Source: an uncultured Negativicutes bacterium
GTDB lineage: Bacteria > Bacillota > Negativicutes > Acidaminococcales > Acidaminococcaceae
Assembly (NCBI GenBank): GCA_937926555.1
Contig: CALAZX010000199.1
Coordinates: forward strand, 1-36,754
Direction: 5' to 3'
Length of the DNA stretch: 36,754 nucleotides
The notes beneath the pieces were generated by a model that worked only from the letters and a program-made list of their open reading frames with translations, searched no databases and had not been told where the DNA came from. Of this stretch, positions 23,701 through 31,889 are shown piece after piece. A program made the translations under genes and the position numbers. Every line of letters starts with the position of its first letter. The first letter of the stretch is position 1.

Positions 23701-24204
23701 TTAATCTTTGAAGAATTGCTTTAATGCCGACAGTCTCGGGTCGATTGTGCTGGTATCACAGCTGCAGGGGCTGACATTGCGGTCAGCGCCGCAGACAGGG
23801 CAGATTCCCAGACAATCTTCTTTGCACAAGACTCTCAGAGGTTCTGCTAACAGCAGGCTCTCACGGAGCGGATCCGTCAAATCGACGATATCCCCTTCGT
23901 AGACAAAAGCATCACTTTCAACACCTTGGGCTCCGGCTGGGTAGAATTTCTCAACCACATGGCCCCGGTTCTCACCCGTGAACTCGCGGAGACAACGGGA
24001 GCATACCCGCCGCACCTTGGCACGGACGTCCGCCTGGAGCAGCAGGACATCGCCTGCGTTGGAAATCTCGCCTTCCACACTTATCAGGCCAACCACCGGC
24101 AGATCGGATTCAGTAAGATCCAGCTCTTCCGGTTCCAGCTCATAAGAGAGAGGTTTTTTACCAGTCAGATGTTTCGTAATTTCTGCGACATTAATCTTTA
24201 TCAT
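23701..24204 (-). CDS. yceD: YceD / DUF177 family protein (23S rRNA accumulation)
   Basis: A 167-residue DUF177 protein; homologues are linked to 23S rRNA accumulation and are nearly always beside rpmF. Two Cys pairs are visible: VCSRCLREF near residue 70 and CKEDCLGICPVCGADRN near residues 128-144, the hallmark of this family. It ends DPRLSALKQFF as its relatives do. A consensus promoter lies directly upstream. Confidence 0.9.
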   Translation of the reverse strand: MIKINVAEITKHLTGKKPLSYELEPEELDLTESDLPVVGLISVEGEISNAGDVLLLQADVRAKVRRVCSRCLREFTGENRGHVVEKFYPAGAQGVESDAFVYEGDIVDLTDPLRESLLLAEPLRVLCKEDCLGICPVCGADRNVSPCSCDTSTIDPRLSALKQFFKD

Positions 24205-24222
24205 ATTTCACCAATCGTTACA

Positions 24223-24251
24223 ATTATATCTATGCGGTTACCCTTTGTCAA
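24223..24251 (-). promoter_or_regulatory. Consensus promoter for yceD-rpmF
   Basis: On the minus strand a perfect TTGACA (24251-24246), 17 bp and perfect TATAAT (24228-24223). It starts inside the 3' flank of ackA. Confidence 0.85.
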
Positions 24252-24258
24252 GAAAAAA

Positions 24259-25464
24259 TCAGATCCCGATGAGACGGCGGCAGATTTGCGCCGTATCGCG
24301 GGCTATCATCAGTTCCTCGTTGGTGGGCACAGTGAAAATTTTCACTCTCGCGTTGGGAACGCTGATTTCGCGGGCCACGCCCCGGCACTGGTTCAGTTTC
24401 GGGTCGATTCTGGTTCCCAGGTATTCCAGCCCGTTGCAGATCTTGTCACGCATGAAGGGGGAGTTCTCGCCCAGCCCCGCCGTGAACGTGATGGCGTCCG
24501 CACCGCCCATGACAGCCACGTAGGAGCCGATGAACTTCTTCACCCGGTAGGCGAAGATGTCGATAGCCAGCTGGGACCGGTCGTCACCATGGCGCGCGGC
24601 CTCGTCCACGTCCCGCAGGTCGCTGGACAGACCGGAGATGCCCTTGATGCCGGACTCCTTGTTCAGATAGTCCGTGACCTCCTGCTCCGTCATGTTCTTT
24701 TTCTTCATTATAAAGGGAATGATGGCCGGATCAATCTCACCGGACCGTGTTCCCATGATCAGACCGTCCAGCGGGGTGAAGCCCATGGAGGTGTCCACGG
24801 ACTTGCCGTATTTCACCGCCGTCACCGAGGCGCCGTTGCCAAGGTGGCAGGTGATGATGCGCAGGTTGGTCATGTGTTCGTTCATCATATCCGCGGTCAC
24901 CTGGGCCACATACCGGTGGGAGGTGCCGTGGAAGCCGTAGCGGCGGATGCCGTACTTCTCGTAGAGATCGTAGGGCAGGCCGTACAGGTACGCGTACTTC
25001 GGCATGGTCTGATGAAACGCCGTGTCGAAGACAGCCACCTGGGGTTTGGTGGGCAGGAACTCGGTGCTGGCCTTGATGCCGAAGACGTTGGGGGGATTGT
25101 TCACCGGCGCGATCTCGCAGCAGGCTTCGATATTCTCCAGCACGTCCTCCGTGATCAGCACGGAATCGCTGAACCGTTCGCCACCGTGGACCACGCGGTG
25201 TCCTACCGCGTCGATGGTCTCCAGGTCCGGAATCACGCCGTGCTCCTTGTCCGTCAGCGCATCCAGCGCCAGTTTCACCGCGATACGGTGGTTGGGGATA
25301 TTCACCTCGAACTCCTCAGACTTGCCGTTCGCCGTATGTTTGAGCAGAGAGCCCTTGGAGCCGATACGCTCCGCCAGGCCTTTCGCCATCACAACTTCGT
25401 GCTCCATATCAATCAGCTGGTATTTCAGCGATGAACTGCCGCAGTTGATAGTTAAGATAATCAT
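24259..25464 (-). CDS. ackA: Acetate kinase
   Basis: Interconverts acetate and acetyl phosphate with ATP; in an anaerobe it is the main substrate-level ATP source. The 401-residue protein has INCGSSSLKYQL at the start, then HRVVHGGERF, FDTAFHQTMP, the RRYGFHGTSHRYV signature, HLGNGASVTAVK, TPLDGLIMGTRSGEIDP and FTAGLGENS. ATG 25464 has AGGAGG at 7 nt; nine codons further upstream in frame are not supported. No pta gene is adjacent. It is divergent from tmcAL. Confidence 0.95.
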   Translation of the reverse strand: MIILTINCGSSSLKYQLIDMEHEVVMAKGLAERIGSKGSLLKHTANGKSEEFEVNIPNHRIAVKLALDALTDKEHGVIPDLETIDAVGHRVVHGGERFSDSVLITEDVLENIEACCEIAPVNNPPNVFGIKASTEFLPTKPQVAVFDTAFHQTMPKYAYLYGLPYDLYEKYGIRRYGFHGTSHRYVAQVTADMMNEHMTNLRIITCHLGNGASVTAVKYGKSVDTSMGFTPLDGLIMGTRSGEIDPAIIPFIMKKKNMTEQEVTDYLNKESGIKGISGLSSDLRDVDEAARHGDDRSQLAIDIFAYRVKKFIGSYVAVMGGADAITFTAGLGENSPFMRDKICNGLEYLGTRIDPKLNQCRGVAREISVPNARVKIFTVPTNEELMIARDTAQICRRLIGI

Positions 25465-25507
25465 GGTGCTGCCTCCTGAAAAGATTTGCACATAGCCTTG
25501 TGGTTTT

Positions 25508-25536
25508 ATTATAATAGATTTGACCGCTTCTGAAAA
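25508..25536 (-). promoter_or_regulatory. Probable ackA promoter
   Basis: On the minus strand TTTTCA (25536-25531), 17 bp, TATAAT (25513-25508). A small CCGCTT/AAGCGG hairpin overlaps the -35 region. The remaining 25540-25750 holds an AT-rich patch (25621-25680) that probably includes the tmcAL promoter, but I cannot pick one hexamer pair. Confidence 0.5.
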
Positions 25537-25750
25537 GCGGCGGCACCTATTTTCGTAATATTCCCCTCCGGGAGAAAGCGCGGCGGAACCGTCCGGCTCC
25601 CATGGGGATGACCTACAGACAAATATTGTACACTATATCCCCTATTATACAACATAATTCGCGATTTTTCTGTTTTTTATGGTTTTCCGGCCCGGAAAGG
25701 GGATTTCCGGTTTCCGGAGGCCATCTGATATCCGGATGAAAGGAGTCCTT

Positions 25751-26995
25751 ATGGAAGTCATCGGCATCACAGCAGAATACAACCCCTTCCACAACGGCCA
25801 CGCCCGCCAGCTGGAACAGGCCCGGGCACATTTCGGGGACTGCCCTGTGGTCGCCGTCATGAGCGGCAGCTTCGTCCAGCGGGGCCTGCCGGCCATCACC
25901 GACAAATGGACCCGTGCCGCCATGGCGGTGGAGGCCGGCGTGGACCTGGTCCTGGAGCTTCCCTCCGCCTATGTCCTCCGCAGCGCCGACTATTTCGCCG
26001 CCGGCGCGGTGCGCAGCCTGGCAGCCACCGGACTGGTGACCACCCTGGTCTGCGGCATGGAGACCCCGGCCTCCGGAGAGACGCCGGAAGCCCTGGACGG
26101 TCTCCCCGGTCTGGAGGAGACGGCCCGCTGCCTCCTCCTTCCCAAGACGGAGGCCCTGGCCGGAATCTTCCTGGACAACGGCGATGCCTACGGCACCGCC
26201 TGGAGCAAGGCCCTGGCGAAAGTGCTTCCCGGCGGGGAGCGCTTCCTGGAAGGGGCCAACAATATCCTGGCCCTGGCCTACCAGAAGGCCATCCTGCGGG
26301 ACGGGCTCCCCCTCCGTCTGCTTCCCTTCCCCCGTGAGGGAAGCGGCTACCTGGACAAAGAGATCCGGCCGCCCTACGCCTCCGCCACCGCCATCCGCAA
26401 AGCGGTGCTGGAGAAGACCGCGGGCAGGGAGCTGCTCAGCCAGGTCATGCCTGAGGCAAGCCTGGAGCTTCTCCGGGACGCCCTGCCGCCTCTGGCGGCC
26501 CGCAGCGGAATCATGCTCCGCGACCTGCTGGCCTACCTGCTCCTCTATAAAGACGGGGAGCATATCTACCGCCACACCAATGCCGACCGGGGCCTCTGCG
26601 ACCGGCTGCTGAAGTACAGGGACCGCCTGTCCCAGGGACTGGAGGAGTATATCCTGGCGGTGAGCAGCAAGCGCTATCCGCAGCCCGCCATCCGGCGGAC
26701 CCTGGTCCAGCTGCTCCTGGGCCGCACCCGGGCCTTCTGGAAAGCCCCGGCCCGGCCGGAATACCTGCGGGTGCTGGCCTTCAGCCACAGAGGCCGGGTC
26801 CTGCTGAGGACCATGAAGGAAACGGCCACCCTGCCGGTGATCACCAAGCTGGGCCGGCTGCCCCGTCCCGGCGAGGAGGGCCACAGCCCCCTGCTGGAGA
26901 CCGATGTGCTGGCCACCGACCTGCAGTCCCAGCTTCTGGGCCTGCCCGGCGTCTACGGGAGGGATTTCTTCACCTCTCCCCGCTACTGCCGCTGA
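25751..26995 (+). CDS. tmcAL: tRNA(Met) cytidine acetate ligase
   Basis: A YlbM-type enzyme that uses acetate and ATP to make N4-acetylcytidine at the wobble position of elongator tRNA-Met. It has 414 residues, typical. The nucleotidyl-transferase-like N-terminus GITAEYNPFHNGH is diagnostic, followed by VAVMSGSFVQRGLPAITDKWTRA, GANNILALAYQKA and a C-terminal part with SKRYPQPAIRRTLVQLLLG. ATG 25751 has AAAGGAG at 5-nt spacing. It is monocistronic, divergent from acetate kinase, and ended by a long hairpin terminator. Confidence 0.92.
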   Translation: MEVIGITAEYNPFHNGHARQLEQARAHFGDCPVVAVMSGSFVQRGLPAITDKWTRAAMAVEAGVDLVLELPSAYVLRSADYFAAGAVRSLAATGLVTTLVCGMETPASGETPEALDGLPGLEETARCLLLPKTEALAGIFLDNGDAYGTAWSKALAKVLPGGERFLEGANNILALAYQKAILRDGLPLRLLPFPREGSGYLDKEIRPPYASATAIRKAVLEKTAGRELLSQVMPEASLELLRDALPPLAARSGIMLRDLLAYLLLYKDGEHIYRHTNADRGLCDRLLKYRDRLSQGLEEYILAVSSKRYPQPAIRRTLVQLLLGRTRAFWKAPARPEYLRVLAFSHRGRVLLRTMKETATLPVITKLGRLPRPGEEGHSPLLETDVLATDLQSQLLGLPGVYGRDFFTSPRYCR

Positions 26996-27030
26996 CAGGC
27001 CTTCCGGCCCGTCTCACAATAAAACACAGA

Positions 27031-27097
27031 AAGCCCGTTCCCACCGCTGTCGAATGCTCCACACGCTCGACAGCCATTGTGGAAACGGGCTTTTTTT
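27031..27097 (+). terminator. Terminator of tmcAL
   Basis: Outer arms 27031-27044 and 27079-27092 pair with one mismatch. Inner arms GCTGTCGA (27046-27053) and TCGACAGC (27067-27074) pair perfectly. T7 follows at 27091-27097. The convergent spacer 27098-27241 holds nothing else recognisable. Confidence 0.88.
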
Positions 27098-27241
27098 ATG
27101 CGGAGACCGTGAATGTCCCGCCACTCGTTCTCTTGCATACCGCAGACACACTTCTCCCGCGGTTCTTTCTCCGCACCGGTGGACACACATTCCCCCGGCA
27201 CGAGTTCCGCCCGGCATGGCATTGCCGGACAGTCCGGAAAA

Positions 27242-27883
27242 TCAGTCCTCTTCCCGGCGTTCCTCGGGGAAGGCCTCTTCCATGTCCATCATTTCCATTT
27301 CCCGGTCCCCTGCGGAAGCGGTGGCTTCGTATTCCCGCTCCATCTGCTCCCGTTCGCCGTTCACCAGGTCCCGGCTCTCATGCACCGCGTTCAATGCGGA
27401 AAGCAGGCGCTCGTCCAGGTAGCTGAGCATGCTCTCCTCCCAGGCCAGCAGGTCCTCCTTGTGGGCCCGGGCATACTCGTCGGCGGACTGGCGGATCTCC
27501 ATCTGCTCACGGATGGCGGTCTCCTTGATGTCCTTGGCCAGCACTTCGGCATGGGCCACAACCTCTTCCTGACGGGTCAGGCGCTCCGCCTCGGCTTTGG
27601 CGGCCTCCACGATATGGGTGGCCTCCTCGTTGGCCTTGGCCAGGATCTCCTCGGCCTTGGCGCGTGCGTCGTTGACAATGTTCTGCTGTTCCTCCAGCAC
27701 CTGGCTGGCGCTGCGCACTTCGCGGGGAATCGCATCCCGCAGTTCATCCATGATGCCCAGGAGCTCGTCGCTGTTCACCACGATTTTATAAGTCATGGGG
27801 ATGCCGGTGGCGCTCTCCACCAGGTGGTTCACTTCTTCGAAAAGATCTTCAATTTTAGCGTTCGTTCCAATTCTGTCCAACAT
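27242..27883 (-). CDS. Coiled-coil protein, DivIVA/ATP-synthase-B-like
   Basis: A 213-residue soluble acidic protein. Residues about 1-20 (LDRIGTNAKIEDLFEEVNHLVE) form a short leading helix. Residues 55-185 are an almost unbroken Ala/Glu-rich coiled coil (NIVNDARAKAEEILAKANEEA), and the tail is very acidic with Met repeats. Similar proteins next to coaD in Negativicutes and Clostridia are annotated as DivIVA-domain or ATPase-like, without tested function. I do not assign one. ATG 27883 has GAGGGG at 6-nt spacing. It lies 100 bp after coaD. Confidence 0.75.
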   Translation of the reverse strand: MLDRIGTNAKIEDLFEEVNHLVESATGIPMTYKIVVNSDELLGIMDELRDAIPREVRSASQVLEEQQNIVNDARAKAEEILAKANEEATHIVEAAKAEAERLTRQEEVVAHAEVLAKDIKETAIREQMEIRQSADEYARAHKEDLLAWEESMLSYLDERLLSALNAVHESRDLVNGEREQMEREYEATASAGDREMEMMDMEEAFPEERREED

Positions 27884-27985
27884 GGTATACCCCTCTCTGT
27901 CAACTGTCCTGTCTCGTCTGAAAGGCCGCCCTGTCACGGAGCGGCGATTCTCCCAATACTTTCTGTCAGCTATTTCTCACGCGTC

Positions 27986-28480
27986 TCAGCGTTTCTCTTT
28001 CTTCTTCATGTATTCCTCGATCAGCTCGGCCACAGCCTCCGGAACCAGCGCTCTGATGCCGCCGTCAAAAGCCAGCAGCTCCCGGACGCCGGAAGAGCTG
28101 ATATAGGAGTAATGGGCGTTTGTCATGATGAAGACCGTCTCCAGGTTCTCGTTGATCTTCTTCAACAGCAGCGCCCGCTGGAACTCATATTCAAAGTCGG
28201 TGAAAGCCCGCAGGCCTCTTACCACGAAAGGAGCCTTCTCCTTCTCGCAGAACTCGTTGAGAAGTCCGCTGTAGCAGGTCACCTTCACATTGGGAAGATG
28301 GGCGGTGGCCTTCTTCAGCATCTCCACCCGCTCCTCAGTGGTGAACAGCGCCTTCTCCTTGCCGGGATTGTAGAATACGCAGACGATAATCTCGTCGAAC
28401 ATCCGGCTTGCACGCTCGATAATGTCAATATGTCCAATGGTAACCGGGTCAAAACTGCCCGGACAGATTGCTTTCCGCAT
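27986..28480 (-). CDS. coaD: Phosphopantetheine adenylyltransferase
   Basis: The fourth step of coenzyme A synthesis: 4'-phosphopantetheine and ATP give dephospho-CoA. The 164-residue protein has the nucleotidyl-transferase motif GSFDPVTIGHIDII, then LVVRGLRAFTDFEYEF-like (here FVVRGLRAFTDFEYEFQ), and the C-terminal YSYISSSGVREL (ISSS phosphate loop). It follows rsmD by 121 bp, a common Firmicute pairing, with no terminator seen between them. Confidence 0.95.
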   Translation of the reverse strand: MRKAICPGSFDPVTIGHIDIIERASRMFDEIIVCVFYNPGKEKALFTTEERVEMLKKATAHLPNVKVTCYSGLLNEFCEKEKAPFVVRGLRAFTDFEYEFQRALLLKKINENLETVFIMTNAHYSYISSSGVRELLAFDGGIRALVPEAVAELIEEYMKKKEKR

Positions 28481-28601
28481 CTGTATCCCCCTTCACCGTT
28501 TCCGGTCAGAAAATTTTGATTAGCGTTCTACTTAAAGGATTTCTCCGGCAGCCGCCGGATATCCTTCAATACTTCTTGCTTTTTTCCCGTTTTTCCGGAA
28601 A

Positions 28602-29171
28602 TCATTCTCCGGCGGGAACCTCTTTCTTCAGGAAGGCCAGGAACGTCTCCCCGTACTTCTGGCTGCGGAACAGCTCATAGCCGGAAGGGACCAGTCCCTC
28701 CACCGGCTCATGGGCGGAATGCTCCACGATGATCCAGCCGCCGTCGCTCAGGATGGGCATGGTTTCCAGCTTCTTCAGCACCTTGGCGATCCAGCCCTTG
28801 TTGTAGGGCGGGTCGATGAAGATGAAGTCGAACTTGTCCCCCGCCTTGTGGAAGCGGCTGATGGCGCTCTCCGCGTCGCACCGGTTGACCCGGCACTCCC
28901 CTTCCGCACGGCACTTCCTGATGTTGCTCTCCACCAGCTGCAGCGAGATCCGGTTCTTGTCGGAAAACTCCACCCGGGACGCGCCGCGGCTCCAGGATTC
29001 CAGCCCCAGATTGCCGCTGCCGGCGAAAAGGTCCAGTACGGCGGCTCCCTGGATGCGGAAGCCGATGATGTTGAATAACGATTCTTTCACCCGGTCCGCA
29101 GTGGGTCTCACGTCGTAGTTCTTCGGGACGTTGAGATGCAGCCCCCGGGCTTTTCCTGTGATAATTCTCAT
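28602..29171 (-). CDS. rsmD: 16S rRNA (guanine966-N2)-methyltransferase
   Basis: A SAM-dependent enzyme modifying 16S rRNA. Motifs: RIITGKARG at the N-terminus, RPTADRVKESLFNIIG, SAM loop DLFAGSGNLGLESWSRGA and catalytic IFIDPPYNKG. ATG 29171 gives the family's usual beginning and 189 residues, but the nearest AGGAGG is about 21 nt away. An upstream ATG at 29207 with a weak GGAAG is the alternative (201 residues). AT-rich minus-strand -10-like boxes (two TATAATAAG copies 20 nt apart, about 29250-29280) may form its promoter. Confidence 0.92.
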   Translation of the reverse strand: MRIITGKARGLHLNVPKNYDVRPTADRVKESLFNIIGFRIQGAAVLDLFAGSGNLGLESWSRGASRVEFSDKNRISLQLVESNIRKCRAEGECRVNRCDAESAISRFHKAGDKFDFIFIDPPYNKGWIAKVLKKLETMPILSDGGWIIVEHSAHEPVEGLVPSGYELFRSQKYGETFLAFLKKEVPAGE

Positions 29172-29379
29172 AACAAGCCGGTAATCCGGCAATTCCTCCT
29201 GTATCATGGATCTTCCGGAAAATCCCTGTTCCGGAAAAAAGTCTGCTTATTATAGTTCTATACTACTTATTATATCTTTTTTATCATACAACAAATAGCG
29301 CCGTTTGTCACTTTCAACCGTGGAAAAAAGCGGCTTTCAGCGATTTTTTGCTTTTTCCAAAAAAACTTGATTTTTCCAT

Positions 29380-29408
29380 TTGACAAACCCTGAAATATCA
29401 TTTATAAT
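29380..29408 (+). promoter_or_regulatory. Consensus promoter of tRNA-Pro
   Basis: Perfect TTGACA (29380-29385), 17 bp, perfect TATAAT (29403-29408). Predicted start near 29415, about 28 nt before the mature tRNA. Confidence 0.9.
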
Positions 29409-29442
29409 AATCACGTTGCATAAATACAGCAACAACCCACGT

Positions 29443-29519
29443 CGGGGCGTGGCGCAGCTTGGTAGCGCGCTTGTTTCGGGTACAAGAGGCCGTGAGTTCG
29501 AATCTCGCCGCCCCGACCA
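29443..29519 (+). tRNA. tRNA-Pro (anticodon CGG)
   Basis: A 77-nt cloverleaf with a perfect 7-bp acceptor stem (CGGGGCG/CGCCCCG), discriminator A and encoded CCA. The D arm contains GGTAGCGC. The anticodon stem CTTGT/ACAAG closes loop TTCGGGT with anticodon CGG, and the T arm contains GTTCGAATC. The C1-G72 pair is typical of bacterial tRNA-Pro. It reads codon CCG. Confidence 0.97.
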
Positions 29520-29533
29520 CTTTTAAAAACAAT

Positions 29534-29559
29534 GAACCGTGATGCGGTTCTTTTTTTTT
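29534..29559 (+). terminator. Terminator of tRNA-Pro
   Basis: GAACCG (29534-29539) and CGGTTC (29545-29550) form a 6-bp stem with a 5-nt loop followed by nine T. Confidence 0.85.
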
Positions 29560-29636
29560 GCCTTTTTGTCACTTTGTGTATATATCCGGACTCCATCAGG
29601 CATATATTTCCGGTACTTTTTCCCACCTGTCTTTTT

Positions 29637-29678
29637 GTACCAAAGTCTGTACCAAAGTTGTAAGACATCTGTAAGACA
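29637..29678. repeat. Short direct repeats in the tRNA-Pro 3' flank
   Basis: GTACCAAAGT occurs at 29637-29646 and 29649-29658 (period 12), followed by GTAAGACA at 29660-29667 and 29671-29678 (period 11). A plus-strand frame through them ends VPKSVPKL-stop, like the tail of some tyrosine integrases, but is open for only about 35 codons. No gene is supported in 29560-29740. Confidence 0.45.
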
Positions 29679-29741
29679 GAAACTGTTTTTCCCGGCCGGC
29701 ACACCTCCTCTTCCGAAACTCGCCGAAGTTGTTCCGAACAC

Positions 29742-29770
29742 AAAAAGACAGCGCCTCCAACGGCACTGTC
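29742..29770 (-). terminator. Minus-strand terminator
   Basis: GACAG-GCC arms at 29747-29755 and 29762-29770 pair with one G-T wobble on the minus strand, followed by five T (29746-29742). It would end transcripts coming from the small membrane-protein gene at 29900-30079. Confidence 0.65.
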
Positions 29771-29899
29771 TTCATTATGGTCATCATGCAATTTGTCACT
29801 AAAAGCCTCATGCAACCTATCACGCACGCAATCCGGCACCTGCCGCCCGCGTGCTTTTTTATTTTCCGTTCCTTTAGGCCATCCGCTCCCTCACGTCCG

Positions 29900-30079
29900 T
29901 CACAGCATCTTGATCAGGATGCAGAGAAGCCCGATAAGCCCTATCAGACAGCCGCAACCTGCGGAGAAAGGACCACTTATCCCGATGCTTCTGCCAAGCT
30001 CCTCCCCTTTCTTGCCTCCGAAGAAAAACAGCAGACCGAATATCAGCATCACAGCCGTGCCAAATATCAACTTCATCAT
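29900..30079 (-). CDS. Small two-helix membrane protein, unknown
   Basis: A 59-residue protein with two hydrophobic helices: about residues 3-21 (LIFGTAVMLIFGLLFFFGG) and 42-58 (CGCLIGLIGLLCILIKML). A polar Lys/Glu-rich turn joins them. ATG 30079 has GGAGGAG at 6-nt spacing; a longer in-frame start lacks a ribosome site. I do not recognise a family. It stands alone with a likely terminator 130 bp downstream. Confidence 0.6.
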   Translation of the reverse strand: MMKLIFGTAVMLIFGLLFFFGGKKGEELGRSIGISGPFSAGCGCLIGLIGLLCILIKML

Positions 30080-30535
30080 AATACGCTCCTCCCCCACATC
30101 TTCCGAAACCGGCAGGTTCATGACCGATGACGGCAGGATTCCCTTTCCGTCCGGACATCTACCACTATGTATCCAGTATAAGCCTCGTAAAGGCAAAACT
30201 CAACCGCCACGGATTATCCGGCAGGCAGGTGCCCTCTTTTCCTACATTATAATGCATGGAAAATTCATGTGCGTCTTTCCAGTAGCAGTCCGCTGACCGC
30301 ATTGTCCTTTCTTCCCCGTCCACCGGTGCCTCCAGCCTGCCATCCGCACTCCTTCATCATCCCCGCTGCCCTGTGCCACCATCTGTCACGGCAATAGTGT
30401 ATAATGTAGATAAGAAGCATATCATCGCACCGGCCTACCCGCTGATGAATAGGAACACGGTTCCCCGTGGCTGCCGGTATGCCCAACTGCAGATATGACC
30501 ATCACCACCCGGATGAAAAGGAGGAAGATTGAGAC

Positions 30536-31138
30536 ATGACTACCATGAACTGGCACGACGAACTCCGACGCCGCATTGAGAAAAGTGGTCACGCCGTCCC
30601 TGCCGAAGTGACGGACTTCGCCAGGCAGAACGGCTATGACGGCGCCTATTACCTGACAGAATGGCGCGGCTGCAGCGACCTTCTCCACCTGCTGGAAAAA
30701 GGTTTCTACTCCGTCTATCAGCCCTATCGGGACACAGACGCCCCGCCTGTCACCGGCAATCCCGTGATGATTCTGGTGAAAGACGGGAAACTCCGCCTCA
30801 CGGAGCGCTACGAAGCGCTGGAAGTGATGAACCAGCTGTACAACAAAGAGAAAAACCAGGGGCTGGAGGATCTGAGCATCCATCCAATCCCCAAGAAGAT
30901 CTTCGATTTCGCCCGCGAGGACGATGAATATCTCACTGCCATCTATGAAGGTGAGTGGCGGGGATTCAAGGTCTACACGCCGATTGATTTCGACCCCAAT
31001 GTCCTCACGCTTACCGGACTGCCCTATGTGATCCTGGAAAAAGAAGGAGCGATCAGATGGTCCGGTCCCCAGGAGACCATGGATTACCTGGATTACCTGC
31101 AGGAACGCCGCAACAAGAACGGCAATGATGACAGATGA
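30536..31138 (+). CDS. Hypothetical protein with internal duplication
   Basis: A 200-residue soluble acidic protein of no family I recognise. It consists of two related halves. Residues 22-101 and 119-188 share DFAR, then a Tyr-rich stretch ending EWRG (38-45 and 136-143), then G-P-VIL-K-G--R (74-89 and 161-176), then a closing helix. AAAGGAGG lies 11 nt before the ATG. A TATAAT at 30400-30405 may belong to its promoter. The 30080-30535 spacer shows nothing else. It ends at a strong terminator, so it is a single-gene unit. No signal peptide or membrane helix. Confidence 0.75.
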   Translation: MTTMNWHDELRRRIEKSGHAVPAEVTDFARQNGYDGAYYLTEWRGCSDLLHLLEKGFYSVYQPYRDTDAPPVTGNPVMILVKDGKLRLTERYEALEVMNQLYNKEKNQGLEDLSIHPIPKKIFDFAREDDEYLTAIYEGEWRGFKVYTPIDFDPNVLTLTGLPYVILEKEGAIRWSGPQETMDYLDYLQERRNKNGNDDR

Positions 31139-31181
31139 ACCACCTCCGCGGTGAAGAAACGGACATATACATACAACGCAG

Positions 31182-31214
31182 AAAGGCTGCCCTCTTTGAA
31201 GAGGGCAGCCTTTT
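31182..31214 (+). terminator. Terminator of the duplicated hypothetical gene
   Basis: Arms 31182-31196 and 31199-31213 are complementary (AAAGGCTGCCCTC with GAGGGCAGCCTTT). The 3' side runs into TTTTATTTT. Confidence 0.85.
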
Positions 31215-31320
31215 ATTTTCATGTTCATTTTTCATCTTTATTTCGCTTCTGTTCTTTATCTCCGCAACTTGTCATGTTATCGGTATCTTCTCACGCTGCG
31301 GTCACACCCGGTCTCCCCGC

Positions 31321-31740
31321 TCACTGTTTCTTCTTCGGGAACCAGATCCGCCCGAAGGAGTCCGTCTTGCCGCCGAAAGCCATGATGCCCTCGATGAAGC
31401 CCACAAAGGCCGGGATGCCGGTCCAGCAGAACAGCAGGTACACCACGCCCATGAAATACTTCCGGACCACGAACTTGTGGACCCCGATGCCGCCCAGGAA
31501 GATGGCCAGCAGCGCGTACAGAATCCGGTTGATCCAGATGCCGTCGCGGGTCTCCCAGATGAGCCCGTTGTTCTGACCGGCCTTGGGAATCACCAGGATC
31601 TTGTCGTCGGAAGCGTATACCTCCACCTCCTGCCCGATGGCAGGGCTGAAATCGAACACGCTCAGAGGAAGCTCTTTCATGCTGCCGTCCCCGAAGCCCA
31701 CCGTCACTCTCGTTCCTCTCACTTCGATAATTTTAGCCAT
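31321..31740 (-). CDS. TM2-domain membrane protein
   Basis: A 139-residue protein. The N-terminal 55 residues are predicted small beta structure (KIIEVRGTRVTVGFGDGSMKEL). The second half is a TM2 domain: ILYALLAIFLGGIGVHKF, a short KYFMGVV linker, then a second helix containing LLFCWTGIPAFVGFIEGI. It ends in basic PKKKQ. TM2 proteins are small membrane proteins, mostly of unknown role. ATG 31740 has GGAGG at 9 nt; upstream ATG 31773 has none. Neighbours are uncharacterised. Confidence 0.82.
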   Translation of the reverse strand: MAKIIEVRGTRVTVGFGDGSMKELPLSVFDFSPAIGQEVEVYASDDKILVIPKAGQNNGLIWETRDGIWINRILYALLAIFLGGIGVHKFVVRKYFMGVVYLLFCWTGIPAFVGFIEGIMAFGGKTDSFGRIWFPKKKQ

Positions 31741-31889
31741 GAATACTTCCCTCCGTTTTCCTTTATTTTCCATACTTTGTCATTCTTCAGAGTGCGGTAT
31801 CCGCCATACCGGATCTTCCCGCGCCTCACTGTCAACCGAGGCCCGGCTTCCGGGCTTCCTCCGTTCCGCCTGCCCGGCATGGCCCGCTG

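Noticed and set aside
23926..25434. Plus-strand 502-codon frame
   Set aside because: Complement of ackA and yceD, both with full motif sets.
29411..29839. 142-codon minus-strand frame containing GGEIRTHGLLYPKQARYQAAPRP
   Set aside because: This peptide is the well-known false translation of the tRNA-Pro complement.
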